DNA from: JAFARZ01 sp035651595
GTDB taxonomy: Bacteria; Actinomycetota; Actinomycetes; Streptosporangiales; Streptosporangiaceae
Reading direction: 5' to 3'
Assembly (NCBI GenBank): GCA_035651595.1
Contig: DASRFJ010000106.1
Location: forward strand, 27,211-91,210
DNA length: 64,000 nt
The translations under genes were made by a program, and so were the position numbers. This document shows positions 7,523 through 16,022 of this stretch, piece by piece. The notes under the pieces are model-generated. The model was not told the origin of the DNA and searched no databases. It saw nothing but the letters and a program-made list of their open reading frames with translations. Positions within the stretch are counted from its first letter, which is position 1; every line of letters begins with the position of its first letter.

Positions 7523-7863
7523 TGGACTCCTCCGATCCGGCGCGTGACGCGATACATCAGGCTCTCCAGCAGCACATGCCGAAAGGCTCCGAGGCGGTCC
7601 TGACCGGCTGGGTAGTGATCGCCGAGTGGATGGACGCGGGTCACGTCCCGAGCCATGAGGGATCGCCGGCGTCGATCTCAAGCTGGCCGCCTCCGAACGG
7701 CGCGGTGATCTTGCGCCGGGGGCGGGGCTCGCGTTCAGCGGCGCGGCGCTCGAATGCCCGCCGCCGCTGTTCTTCGGCTTCAGCGAACGCCAGCCAGTCG
7801 TCGCAGTCAATGAGCCGCCCGTCCGGGAACTGGACGCCAGCCGGCGAAGCGGTTCCGTCATAG
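7522..7863 (+). CDS. Hypothetical protein, C-terminus probably non-native
   Basis: 113 residues. The first 40 or so (HQALQQHMPKGSEAVLTGWVVIAEWMDAG) look like a genuine coding sequence, but beyond nt 7640 the frame is antisense to a well-formed minus-strand gene and becomes Ser/Arg-rich. I infer the original 3' end was lost when the reverse-strand genes arrived, or that the gene normally ends earlier. Confidence 0.4.
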   Translation: MDSSDPARDAIHQALQQHMPKGSEAVLTGWVVIAEWMDAGHVPSHEGSPASISSWPPPNGAVILRRGRGSRSAARRSNARRRCSSASANASQSSQSMSRPSGNWTPAGEAVPS

Positions 7864-7967
7864 GTCATGGCTACGGCGGTGCCGGCTGCTTCCTCCTCGC
7901 TGTCCCAGATGTCGTAGTGCATCTGGTGATGCCGCCAGAACCACAGCGCTACCTCGCTCACAGCCAC
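7641..7967 (-). CDS. Hypothetical protein, 108 aa
   Basis: Starts MAVSEVALWFWRHHQMHYDIWDSEEEAAGTAVAMT and continues with LIDCDDWLAFAEAEEQRRR; normal composition, unlike the plus-strand frame it overlaps. Last gene of a three-gene leftward island (8325 to 7641). Function unknown. Confidence 0.6.
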   Translation of the reverse strand: MAVSEVALWFWRHHQMHYDIWDSEEEAAGTAVAMTYDGTASPAGVQFPDGRLIDCDDWLAFAEAEEQRRRAFERRAAEREPRPRRKITAPFGGGQLEIDAGDPSWLGT

Positions 7968-8134
7968 CCCTTCGACGCCCGTCCGACCTTGCGCCTGACC
8001 TGACGCGGGGCGAGCCTCTTCACCAGCCCTGCGACGCCGCCCCGCTGGAAGGCCAGGAGATCACCCAGGGTCCTGTCTGTGAGGTAGAGGTTCCGTTCCG
8101 CCTTGCGGAGCCCGCCGGTCCTGCTGCGTGCCAT
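7958..8134 (-). CDS. Small basic protein
   Basis: 58 residues from ATG 8134: MARSRTGGLRKAERNLYLTDRTLGD... and a basic tail (KRLAPRQVRRKVGR). It overlaps the starts and stops of both neighbours by a few nt, indicating a coupled operon. Likely nucleic-acid associated by charge only. Confidence 0.55.
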   Translation of the reverse strand: MARSRTGGLRKAERNLYLTDRTLGDLLAFQRGGVAGLVKRLAPRQVRRKVGRASKGWL

Positions 8135-8325
8135 CACTGGCCTCCCGCTTTCGCTTGCCGGTCCCTGAGCGCCCGCTGCGCCATCACCTTCGCGCATGCC
8201 CTAGAGCAGTACACGGCGTCGGCGCGGCGGTTCCTGAACGGCTTGCTGCAGTCCTGGCGCGCGCATGTCCGCGCGACCGGTCTCGGGCGACCGCACTCCG
8301 GGCATGGCTCCGTGGCAACCTTCAC
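8134..8325 (-). CDS. Zinc-finger-like small protein
   Basis: 63 residues from GTG 8325: CPECGRPRPVARTC...C...FRNRRADAVYCSRACAKVMAQR. The paired C..C motifs with YCSRAC resemble treble-clef zinc fingers of phage small proteins. An alternative ATG at 8373 would add 16 unconvincing residues. A -10-like TACGAT (8337-8332 on the minus strand) lies 6 nt before GTG 8325, so the message may be leaderless. Confidence 0.6.
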   Translation of the reverse strand: MKVATEPCPECGRPRPVARTCARQDCSKPFRNRRADAVYCSRACAKVMAQRALRDRQAKAGGQ

Positions 8326-8463
8326 AAAGTTATCGTACCACGGTGATACGGTTCTAGCGCGCTGAAATACCACGGACCTTTACCCGCCTGTCAAGCCCAG
8401 CCTGATACCCGGGCACGGCAGCCAGCGTGACCCCCATGCGATCAGCCCGGGGAGGCCAACCCG
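8326..8463. promoter_or_regulatory. Divergent control region upstream of the packaging/head operon
   Basis: AT-richer interval between the leftward island and the terminase genes. TACCACGG occurs twice (8336-8343 and 8368-8375, 32 bp apart), flanking AT-rich sequence, and could be a repressor or activator site. It is the most plausible place for the main late promoter, since transcription is almost uniformly rightward from here. No perfect -35/-10 pair is visible. Confidence 0.4.
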
Positions 8464-9051
8464 ATGCCAACCTCGGACGAGCCCGGACAGCGCGGCAAGT
8501 GGTGCGCCGAGCACCAGCGGTACGAGTGCGTCAGCCCCTGCAAGGACCGCACCCCCTGCCACAGCCCCCGCATGGTGACCGGCACCGAAAAATGCCGGAT
8601 GCACCTGGGGAAGAAAGCGCAGCCGGTCATCGCCGAAGCCAGGATCGAGCAGGCCGCACGGAAACTCCTCTACCAGCACGACGCCGCCCCCGTAGCTGAC
8701 CCGCTCGAAGCACTCCAGCGGCTCGCCGGCCGTGCCCTCGCTCTCGAGGAGACCATCGGCACGCTCGTCAACGATCTCCGCTCGCTCCGGTACGAGACCG
8801 AGGCGGGCGGGGAGCAGCTCCGCGGCGAAGTGGCCGTGCTCGAGCGGGCGATGGACCGTGCCGGGCGCCTGCTAGTGGATATCGCGAAGCTGAACATCGA
8901 GGAACGGCTCGCGAAAGTCACGATGCGGCAGGCGCAGATGGCGATGGACGCGCTCGCGGCGGCGATGGCAGGCATGGGGATGAGCGCGGATCAGCAGCAG
9001 GAGGCGCGGAGGCGTGTCGCCCGTCACCTCCGTCTTGTCCCCGCCGCTTAG
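8464..9051 (+). CDS. Putative small terminase subunit
   Basis: 195 residues: N-terminal Cys/His cluster (CAEHQRYECVSPCKDRTPC...C.MHLG) followed by a long helical region (EALQRLAGRALALEETIGTLVNDL and IEERLAKVTMRQAQMAMDAL). Position immediately before, and overlapping, the large terminase gene fits a DNA-recognition subunit of the packaging motor. RBS GGGGAGG precedes ATG 8464. The call is mostly positional. Confidence 0.6.
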   Translation: MPTSDEPGQRGKWCAEHQRYECVSPCKDRTPCHSPRMVTGTEKCRMHLGKKAQPVIAEARIEQAARKLLYQHDAAPVADPLEALQRLAGRALALEETIGTLVNDLRSLRYETEAGGEQLRGEVAVLERAMDRAGRLLVDIAKLNIEERLAKVTMRQAQMAMDALAAAMAGMGMSADQQQEARRRVARHLRLVPAA

Positions 9052-10714
9052 CACGGACCCGTTCGCGGCAGCGCTGGCCGGCCGGCTCGACCCGCCGCCG
9101 CCCCGGATCCCGGAACGCCAGTGGGGGACGCCCGGCGAGCTTGCGCGGGCCGTGGATCCGTCCACGGTGCAGACACCGGCGCTGGACCTGATCGATGAGG
9201 CGCTCGTCTGGGCGTACTCCACGCCCGGTGCCAGGCTGATCGTGTCGATCGGGCCTCAGGAAGGCAAGTCGACCAGGATCTCCAAGGTCGGGGTGCTGTG
9301 GGCGCTGATCCGCAACCCCGAGACGCGGATCGGGATCGTCTCCTACGCGCAGCCTCTCGCGGAGTCTTTCGGCCGGGAGATCCGGAACTGGATCACCACG
9401 TTCAACGGCGATGACGGTGCGCTGGACCTGGGCTTGCGCATCGCCCCGGATTACGGGTCGGCGAAGCGCTGGCAGCTCGCGGGGCACCGGGGCGGCGTGC
9501 TGTGCGCGGGTCTCCAGGGCGGGATATCGGGGCGCCCGCTCGACACGCTCCTGATCGACGACCCGTTCGCCGACCGCAAGCAGGCCGACTCGGCCTACTA
9601 CCGCGAGCTTGTCTGGGAATGGTGGCGTTCGGTCGGTTCCCGGCGCCTGTCACCTGACGGCCCGGTGATCCAGGTGGCTACCCGCTGGCACGAGGATGAC
9701 CTTGCCGGGCGGATGCTCGCGGCCGAGGACGGCCACCGCTGGCGGCTGGTCAACATCCCGGCGCTGGCTGACCATGACCCGGCGAAAGGGCAGTCTGACC
9801 CGCTCGGCCGGGAACCGGGGCAGTGGCTCAGGTCCGCCCGCGGGCGGACTGATGCGCAGTGGGAGCAGATCCGGATCGAATCCGGGTCGCGGAACTTCGC
9901 CGCCCTGTACCAGGGGCGCCCGTCTCCCGATGCGGGGAACGTGTGGAAGCGCCCGTGGTGGCGCAGGTACCGCGAGCCGCTGTGGTCCCAGCATCCCCAG
10001 GTCCCCGGCGCGTACCTGGTCCGCGACGTGGATGAGCTCGTCATGTCGTGGGACATGACGTTCAAGGACACTAAAGGCTCCGACTTTGTCGCCGGCGGCC
10101 TGCTGGCGCGCCGCGGCGCGGACGTGTTCCTGCTCGACGTGATCCGCAAGCGGCTGTCGTTCCCTGACACCCTGACCGCCTTCGCCGCGTTCTGTGCCCG
10201 GTGGCCCGGCGCTACCGCGAAATACGTCGAGGACAAGGCCAACGGGCCGGCGGTCATCTCGACGCTGCGGTCGAAAATCCCCGGCATTGTCGCGGTCAAC
10301 CCGAAGGACTCCAAGTACGGGCGGGCGACCGCGGTCGCGCCGTTCGTGGAAGCCGGGAACGTCCTGGTGCCGGACGCGGAGATCGCGCTTTTCGACCCTG
10401 AGGAACTGATCTCCGAAGCGGCGGCATTCCCTAACGGCTCGCATGACGACCTCGTGGACATGATGAGCCAGGGACTCGCGGAGCTGCTGTTGGACGGGAC
10501 CGGCGCTCAGGCGTGGATCGAGTGGGCGCGGAAGAAGGCCCTCGCCGCGCAGGGGACAGCGCCGGAGGCCGGCGCGCCGGAACCGGAACCGGAACCGGAA
10601 CCGGAACCGGACCCTGAACCCGGTGTGCCGCTCACCCCGGAGCAGGCGAGGAAACAGGCACGGGACGAGATGTACCGGCAGCAGCGGGAAAGGGCAGCTT
10701 CTTGGCAGAGGTAG
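9014..10714 (+). CDS. terL: Terminase large subunit
   Basis: 566-residue packaging motor. ATPase: Walker A-like GPQEGKST (80-87), Walker B LLIDDP (179-184), ATRWHEDDLAGR coupling segment (222-233). Nuclease: SWDMTFKDTKGSD with Asp 347, VEDKANGPAV with Glu 406, and GSHDDLVDMM with Asp 478/479, the acidic residues of the RNase H-like fold. The C-terminal linker contains a Glu-Pro repeat (10579-10612). GTG 9014 is within the end of the previous gene and follows AGGAGGCGCGGAGG. Cuts and pumps concatemeric DNA into proheads via the portal. Confidence 0.92.
   Translation: MSPVTSVLSPPLSTDPFAAALAGRLDPPPPRIPERQWGTPGELARAVDPSTVQTPALDLIDEALVWAYSTPGARLIVSIGPQEGKSTRISKVGVLWALIRNPETRIGIVSYAQPLAESFGREIRNWITTFNGDDGALDLGLRIAPDYGSAKRWQLAGHRGGVLCAGLQGGISGRPLDTLLIDDPFADRKQADSAYYRELVWEWWRSVGSRRLSPDGPVIQVATRWHEDDLAGRMLAAEDGHRWRLVNIPALADHDPAKGQSDPLGREPGQWLRSARGRTDAQWEQIRIESGSRNFAALYQGRPSPDAGNVWKRPWWRRYREPLWSQHPQVPGAYLVRDVDELVMSWDMTFKDTKGSDFVAGGLLARRGADVFLLDVIRKRLSFPDTLTAFAAFCARWPGATAKYVEDKANGPAVISTLRSKIPGIVAVNPKDSKYGRATAVAPFVEAGNVLVPDAEIALFDPEELISEAAAFPNGSHDDLVDMMSQGLAELLLDGTGAQAWIEWARKKALAAQGTAPEAGAPEPEPEPEPEPDPEPGVPLTPEQARKQARDEMYRQQRERAASWQR
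10579..10612 (+). repeat. GGAACC tandem repeat encoding Glu-Pro
   Basis: The hexamer GGAACC is repeated in frame near the terL 3' end, giving (EP)n-D-P-E-P. It makes an extended, rigid linker and is a candidate for replication-slippage variation. Confidence 0.75.
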
Positions 10715-11244
10715 CGCGGCAGCAGGCGACGTTCGAGTTCGAGACGGACGGGCCGCCATGGAAGGGCACTGTGGCCGTCAACGGGCACAGGGTCATGAAC
10801 GCCGCGTCTTTCGACGTTCACCTGGACTGCGAGTCGGTCCCCGTCGTGACCTTGAACCTGCTCTGCGCTGATGCGCTGCGGCTCGCGTTCAAGGACGCGG
10901 CACTGGTCCGGCTCGGAGACGAGACGCGGGATGGGCTTGTTTCCCTGGGCTGGACGCCGCCACCAGGAGAGGGTGGCCAGCGCCAGCGTATCGCCCTCCG
11001 TATCGCCTGGAGCGAGGACGGCACGGAACGCGCGGAGCTGTTCGGCCCGTGGGTATCCGGCGAGGACCAGGAAGACCTGTCGCACGTGCGGGCAGCGCTT
11101 GCTTTCGCCGCCAGATGGCGGGACGCTACCGGCCTGGAGCCTGCCGACGTGACTGCGATCGTGCTGAACGACCCGGACGGCTGGCTCGCGGAACAGGCCC
11201 CGGCCGCAGCGGCGCGCCCCTGCGGCACCGAGTGCGACTGCTGA
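10702..11244 (+). CDS. Phage protein, paralogue of the next gene
   Basis: 180 residues, TTG start overlapping terL. Residues about 40-85 (VPVVTLNLLCADALRLAFKDA...RLGDETRDGLVSLGWTPP) match the whole of the following small protein, so the two arose by duplication. The C-terminal half (LSHVRAALAFAARWRDATGLEPADVTAIVLNDPD) is unique. Unknown role, between terminase and portal. Confidence 0.65.
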   Translation: MAEVARQQATFEFETDGPPWKGTVAVNGHRVMNAASFDVHLDCESVPVVTLNLLCADALRLAFKDAALVRLGDETRDGLVSLGWTPPPGEGGQRQRIALRIAWSEDGTERAELFGPWVSGEDQEDLSHVRAALAFAARWRDATGLEPADVTAIVLNDPDGWLAEQAPAAAARPCGTECDC

Positions 11245-11513
11245 TGGCGGACACGGACCCACCCCCGGCATTCAGCTTCGACGGCTCGTGGCCGTTCACC
11301 GGGACCCCGGAGGTCTCAGGCCACCCGGTAGCTACCGTCACCGCGTTCACCGTCCAGGCCGCCCCCGACGGCATACCTGCGGTCACCCTGACTCTCGTCG
11401 GCCCGGACGCGCTGCGCCTGGCGCTGGCTCCCGGCGCGGCACGGGTGCAGGTCTCGGACCAGACCCGTGAGGCGCTGATCTCGCTCGGCTGGACGCCGCC
11501 GTCAGAACGGTGA
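11244..11513 (+). CDS. Phage protein, short paralogue of the previous gene
   Basis: 89 residues from ATG 11244 (TGATG overlap). IPAVTLTLVGPDALRLAL...VQVSDQTREALISLGWTPP aligns with the preceding product. The shared ALISLGWTPP-type ending suggests a compact ligand- or protein-binding domain; function unknown. Confidence 0.65.
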   Translation: MADTDPPPAFSFDGSWPFTGTPEVSGHPVATVTAFTVQAAPDGIPAVTLTLVGPDALRLALAPGAARVQVSDQTREALISLGWTPPSER

Positions 11514-11526
11514 AGCGGGGGGATGG

Positions 11527-14500
11527 ATGAGCCTCCGGTCCCGCGCGGCACTCCTTGACCGGCCCGGCAGCACCGTGGCCGTCGCCAAGACGTTCGGTCC
11601 CGGTGTCCCGGAGTCGTTCCGGCAGGGCGAGCAGCAGTCCCAGATGACCCCGTCGTCCCCGTTCTCGCCGGGGACCCCGATCGGGCCGTACGACGGATAC
11701 GACCGGGTACCGCGATCCCGCGATTTCGTCACCGGGTACAACATCGCGGCCCGGCCCCGGCTGCACGAACGGGTGTCGTTCGGCACGCTGAAGGGCCTCA
11801 TCGAGGCGTACGACGTCGCTTCCTTGTGTATCTGGCACAGGATCGACTCCATCCGGTCCCTGGACTGGAAGCTCGTCTCCGCTGACCATTTCGACGGCGA
11901 CGTCACCGACATGGTGCCGCTCGGCCTCGCCGCCCTGTACAAGCCCGACCGGGAGAACTACTTCGACACGTGGCTGGCCCGGTGGCTGTACGACGTGCTG
12001 GCCTACGACGCCGCGCCGCTGTACCGGCTGCGGACCCGCGGCGGCCGGGCCGTGGGACTGATGCCGTTTGACGGGACCAGCCTCGCCCCGCTACTCGACT
12101 ACTGGGGCCGCTCCCCGGCCGCGCCGGCACCCGGCGAACCCGAGCCGGAAGCTTACGTCCAGTACGCGAACGGGCTGCCGTGGGGGTGGCTGACCCGCAG
12201 CGACGTGATCTACCAGCCATTCCGGCCGCACAACGACTCGATCTACGGGCAGGCCCCGATCGAGACGATCATCCTGAACGCCAACACCGACCTGAGGTTC
12301 CAGGTCTACTTCCTCCAGCGCTTCACTGCAGGGAACCTGCCCGCCGCGTTCGCCTCCGCCCCTGAGTCCTGGGGCCCGGACCAGATCGAGCAGTTCCAGG
12401 TGCTGTGGGACAGCTTCATGTTCGAGGATCAGTCCCGCAAGCACCAGGTGCGGTGGATGCCGCCCGGCAGCAAGTTCGTCTGGTCGAATGAGAAGGACTT
12501 CTCCGACCAGTTCTCCCTGTTCCTGATGCGGAAGACTGCCGCCGCGTTCCATGTCGTGCCCGCCGACCTCGGGTTCACCGAGAACGTGAACAGGTCGTCG
12601 GGCGAGTCGCAGGCCGACGTGCAGCACCGGGTCGGGGACCTGCCGCTGATCCGGTACATACAGCGGGTCATCTCCAGTTTCCTGCAAGACGACCTCGGTC
12701 TGCCGCTCAAGTTCGCGTTCGACATCGGCGAGGAGCAGGACGACCGGCTCGCCCAGGCCCAGGCCGACGACATCTACATCAAGAACGGCACGGTGTCGCC
12801 GAGTTACATCGCGGAGATGCGGTTCGGCCGCACTGACGCACGGCCGGTCCCGAGGTTCATCTTCACCGAGCGCTCCGGGCCGATCCCGCTGAACTCGCTG
12901 GAAGCGGTGGCGGGGGAAATCGACCCGGCGACCGCCGCACCCGCGCTGGAGGCGGCGCTCCCGCACCAGGTGTTCGAGGAGGCCCCCGGCGTCGAGCCGA
13001 ACCCGCCGCTGTACGGGCAGCCGCTCGCGGAGGAGATCTACGGGCCGTCCGCGATCCCGGCGCACACCGAGACGCAGTCCGCGCAGCCGGTGCGCGAGCC
13101 GGACGAGGCCGGGCAGGTCCGCAAGGAGATGGCGGCGTTCCGGAATTACAGCAGGAAGCGGCGGCAGCGCGGGGTGTGGCAGGACTTCGGGTTCCGTCAC
13201 GTCCCGGCAGCCGAGGCGGCGCTGCTGAACGCCGAAGGCAAGCGCACGGTCGTCAAGGCCGCCTCCGGCCCGGACCTCAGCCCCGGTTCCGGCATGATCT
13301 CCCTCGACCTGCCAGACGGCCTGATCGACCCGGTGCAGGGCGGCGTCACCGATCACCATGTCACGATCGTCTATCTCGGCCGGGACGTGGACGACGAGGC
13401 GTTCGAGGCAGCATGCCTGCGCGCAGCGTCGGCCGCGGCGGGGATGCCGGGGCCGCTGGAGGCACAGGTGGGCGGCATCGGATCGTTCCCGCCCTCGGAT
13501 GGCAGCGACGGGAAGATGCCCGTGTGGGCTGGGGTCACAATGCCGGGCGGGGAGCAGCTCCGCAGCGCACTGGCTGACCTGTCGGCCAGCGAGCACCCGG
13601 AGTGGAAACCGCACGTCACCCTCGCCTACGCCGAGCCGGGCGACCCGCTGCCCAGCCCGGTTCCAGCTGTCCCGGTGACGTTCACGCACCTGTCCGTGCA
13701 CCGCGGCGGCGACGTGGCCAGGTTCCGTCTCGGCGGGGAGCCCGGCCCGGCCGGCTGCTGCGGCGCGGAGTGCTGCACGAGTGAAGGCGGATGCTGCGGC
13801 GGCTCCGCAGGTTGCCAGTGCGCCGCCAGCAGCGACATAGCCAAGGCGGTGGTGACCGGCCCAAAAGCGTGGCCCGGCTGGGAGCTTGACCTCCCCGCAG
13901 CCGGGTACTGGGCTCCTCTCCTCGCCGCCGCTCTTTCCGGGGCGCTGAGCAGGACCCGTGCTGAGCAGATAGCCCGCGCCTGGCTCGCGGAGCACCCGCA
14001 GGACCAGCCGGAGCAGGGCAGGCGGGAGACCGTCGAAGCCGCCGCCGCATGGCTGTACGCGCAGGGCCTGGACCTCGTCTCGCCTATCACGCCGCTCATG
14101 CCGGGGATGATCGCGGACGCCGCCCTCATCGGCGGAGTGAGCGCGGCAGCGGCAGCGGACGGCACCCCGGCGGACACCGGGGACTGGCAGCCGGGGAACC
14201 AGGGCGCGGCACGGGACCGGGCGGAAGCACTCGGGCTCGGCGCTGTCCTCGGTGCCGCGCAGGACCGCAGCGACCAGGACGCGCAGCAGGCGGCCGGCGG
14301 GTACATGACCTCCCTGGCCCGCGTGCTGGCTGACAGCGCGTCGTCAGGACTGGGTGCGGCTGCTGCCGGGGCGGCGCTCCTCTCGGCGCTCAGCGACCCT
14401 GAGGCGGCCGGGCGGACGGTGCTGGGCGTGCTCGTCACCGGCATCGGGGCGGCGGCGCTCGCGCTGTACCTGGCACGGAAGGTGCAGCGGGTCGCGTTCA

Positions 14501-14628
14501 CCACGGCGCTGGACGCCAGGGTATGCGTGACCTGCTCGCAGTACGCGGCCGGCAGTCCCTACCCGATCGCGAGCGCACCTCAGGTGCCAGTCCATCCGGC
14601 GTGCCGCTGCGCGATCCAGCCGGCGTAG
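11527..14628 (+). CDS. Portal protein fused to a 2H phosphoesterase-like and a MuF-type domain
   Basis: 1033 residues. Residues about 60-480 are portal-like (DVASLCIWHRIDSIRSLDWKL, GLPWGWLTRSDVIYQPFRP, YFLQRFTAGNLPAAF, AAFHVVPADLGFTE). Residues about 590-735 form a 2H phosphoesterase-like domain with two HxT motifs, DHHVTIVYLG (His 611/Thr 613) and WKPHVTLAYAEPG (His 696/Thr 698). A Cys-rich stretch (CCGAECC...GGCCGG...CQC) follows, then a helical region ending in DARVCVTCSQYA...VPVHPACRCAI, the MuF/minor head protein ending. Portals are normally about 450-550 residues, so this is a triple fusion. The portal forms the DNA gate; the extra domains would sit at or inside the vertex. Confidence 0.82.
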   Translation: MSLRSRAALLDRPGSTVAVAKTFGPGVPESFRQGEQQSQMTPSSPFSPGTPIGPYDGYDRVPRSRDFVTGYNIAARPRLHERVSFGTLKGLIEAYDVASLCIWHRIDSIRSLDWKLVSADHFDGDVTDMVPLGLAALYKPDRENYFDTWLARWLYDVLAYDAAPLYRLRTRGGRAVGLMPFDGTSLAPLLDYWGRSPAAPAPGEPEPEAYVQYANGLPWGWLTRSDVIYQPFRPHNDSIYGQAPIETIILNANTDLRFQVYFLQRFTAGNLPAAFASAPESWGPDQIEQFQVLWDSFMFEDQSRKHQVRWMPPGSKFVWSNEKDFSDQFSLFLMRKTAAAFHVVPADLGFTENVNRSSGESQADVQHRVGDLPLIRYIQRVISSFLQDDLGLPLKFAFDIGEEQDDRLAQAQADDIYIKNGTVSPSYIAEMRFGRTDARPVPRFIFTERSGPIPLNSLEAVAGEIDPATAAPALEAALPHQVFEEAPGVEPNPPLYGQPLAEEIYGPSAIPAHTETQSAQPVREPDEAGQVRKEMAAFRNYSRKRRQRGVWQDFGFRHVPAAEAALLNAEGKRTVVKAASGPDLSPGSGMISLDLPDGLIDPVQGGVTDHHVTIVYLGRDVDDEAFEAACLRAASAAAGMPGPLEAQVGGIGSFPPSDGSDGKMPVWAGVTMPGGEQLRSALADLSASEHPEWKPHVTLAYAEPGDPLPSPVPAVPVTFTHLSVHRGGDVARFRLGGEPGPAGCCGAECCTSEGGCCGGSAGCQCAASSDIAKAVVTGPKAWPGWELDLPAAGYWAPLLAAALSGALSRTRAEQIARAWLAEHPQDQPEQGRRETVEAAAAWLYAQGLDLVSPITPLMPGMIADAALIGGVSAAAAADGTPADTGDWQPGNQGAARDRAEALGLGAVLGAAQDRSDQDAQQAAGGYMTSLARVLADSASSGLGAAAAGAALLSALSDPEAAGRTVLGVLVTGIGAAALALYLARKVQRVAFTTALDARVCVTCSQYAAGSPYPIASAPQVPVHPACRCAIQPA

Positions 14629-14650
14629 ACCACCCGCCAGAGGAGCACTG

Positions 14651-15106
14651 ATGACCGTGACGGATGAGCGCACCGTCGAGGAGCGCCTCGCCGCGCTGGA
14701 GACGATGCTCGGACTGCGGGTTCCGGCATGGACGGACGAGCAGGCGGCCGAGTTCAAGGCCGAGTTCGACCGCCGCATGGGCGATGGCAAATTCGAGCAC
14801 CACGAGGTCAGGCTGCTGCCGCCCGGTCCCGCGATCGAGCCCCTGCTCACCCCGGAGACGGCCCGCGCCCTGCTCCGCGAGTGCGTCACCGTCGTCAAGC
14901 CAGGCGAGACACTGGTGATCCGGTGCCCGGACTGGTGGGGACCCCAGCAGGTATATGAGTACCAGCGGTACCTGAACGAGATGACTGAAGGGTTCCGCGC
15001 CCTGGCCGTCGTCGGCGAGGAACTGGCCGTGGCCGCGAGTCAGGTTACGGCCGAGGGCTGCGGGTGCAGCGGCCAGGACTCCGGCCGGGCCGGCGACATC
15101 ACGTAG
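14651..15106 (+). CDS. Hypothetical head-region protein
   Basis: 151 residues: a coiled N-terminal helix (TVEERLAALETMLG), a central globular part (LTPETARALLRECVTVVKPGETLVIRCPDWWGPQQVYEYQRYL) and a Cys-containing tail (EGCGCSGQD). RBS GAGGAGCACTG before ATG. Its 3' end overlaps a convergent minus-strand gene by 67 bp. May be an accessory head protein. Confidence 0.6.
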   Translation: MTVTDERTVEERLAALETMLGLRVPAWTDEQAAEFKAEFDRRMGDGKFEHHEVRLLPPGPAIEPLLTPETARALLRECVTVVKPGETLVIRCPDWWGPQQVYEYQRYLNEMTEGFRALAVVGEELAVAASQVTAEGCGCSGQDSGRAGDIT

Positions 15107-15393
15107 GTGCGGCTCATCTCATAGTCGACATAGACAGCGACGGACTCCGGGTATCTCCACGGTGCCGACCTGACCGCATTCTCGAAATCGCCGAGTGGCA
15201 GGAAGTTGAAGCACGCAGCGTAGACGGTGGCGCTGGTGACCTTGGTCCCCCCGCCTTCCCTGAGGCCGATCTCTTTCAGCTCCTGCTTGTGCGGGTCGTT
15301 CTCCTCAAGCCACCGGTTGAGCCAGGCGAGCGCGCTGGCCTCACTGTCGTCGCAGACGATCACGACATCGGTAAGCACGCTCACGGCCTCCAC
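15040..15393 (-). CDS. Hypothetical protein, 117 aa
   Basis: Well-formed protein: VVIVCDDSEASALAWLNRWLEENDPHKQELKEIG, then ATVYAACFNFLPLGDFENAVRSAPWRYPESVAVYVDYE. Reads like a small alpha/beta domain. It lies in a two-gene reverse-strand island inside the head genes, which suggests a moron expressed separately from late genes. Confidence 0.65.
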   Translation of the reverse strand: MEAVSVLTDVVIVCDDSEASALAWLNRWLEENDPHKQELKEIGLREGGGTKVTSATVYAACFNFLPLGDFENAVRSAPWRYPESVAVYVDYEMSRTYVMSPARPESWPLHPQPSAVT

Positions 15394-15938
15394 TCCTCCC
15401 GGTAGCCGGGACGATGCCGGTAGCCCCAGCCGAGCAGCCGGACGGCACGCTCAAGTCCCTCGATCAGCTTCACGTCAGGCCCGCTGAAGGCCGGGCGCAC
15501 CGCAGGAGCATCACCTGCCGCCCAGGCGCCGTAGTCGGCCGCCTCAGCTTTCCGCCGTGCCGTCGCAGCGGCCAGCTCGTCCAGGATCGCCAGTTCCGCA
15601 TCGCACCGCGCGATCGTGTCACGCGGGTCGTTCGCCTCCATGAGCCGGGTAACCGACGAGTCGCCCATCGCCCAGGTGCCGTGCCATGTGTCAGTCTCGG
15701 TCGGCTCGGCGAAGACGAGGACGCCGCTTGACTGCTCGGTCCACTCGAAAGCGTTGCCCAGCCTGATCGCGTGCTGCGCGAGGTAAAGACGTTCGGCTAC
15801 CCGCTGCCGCAGCCATGCCGGAAGTTCCGGCTCGCCGGGCCGGGGGAGCAGGTTCCTGAACTTCCAGCCTGGCGGCATCCTCACCTGAATACCCGGCTTC
15901 GCCGTCAGGTCGTACGGGACCAGTCCGTCTTCGCTCAC
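15381..15938 (-). CDS. DUF6221-like protein
   Basis: 185 residues. The C-terminal RPGYREEWRP and the internal NDPRDTIARCDAELAILDELAAA motif are those of the DUF6221 family, which is common in actinomycete prophages and mobile elements. The N-terminal part (TAKPGIQVRMPPGWKFRNLLP) is less typical. Function unknown. It overlaps the next leftward gene by 13 nt. Confidence 0.65.
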   Translation of the reverse strand: MSEDGLVPYDLTAKPGIQVRMPPGWKFRNLLPRPGEPELPAWLRQRVAERLYLAQHAIRLGNAFEWTEQSSGVLVFAEPTETDTWHGTWAMGDSSVTRLMEANDPRDTIARCDAELAILDELAAATARRKAEAADYGAWAAGDAPAVRPAFSGPDVKLIEGLERAVRLLGWGYRHRPGYREEWRP

Positions 15939-16003
15939 TCTGGATCACGCTCCCGGCCGTCAACGATGACGTGCCCGTTCACGTCAAGGCTCATGCCCTC
16001 CAT
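15935..16003 (-). CDS. Possible 22-aa leader peptide
   Basis: A 22-codon ATG frame encoding MEGMSLDVNGHVIVDGRERDPE, overlapping the start of the DUF6221-like gene by ATGA. Too short for composition tests; kept only because of the coupling and its position at the divergent junction with the gene at 16023. Confidence 0.25.
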   Translation of the reverse strand: MEGMSLDVNGHVIVDGRERDPE

Positions 16004-16022
16004 CGTGCCAGGGAGGTGGGGC

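Noticed and set aside
8408..8455. CCCGGGC/GCCCGGG inverted repeat before the small terminase gene
   Set aside because: A 7-bp stem with a loop of about 35 nt in 70% GC DNA is expected by chance.
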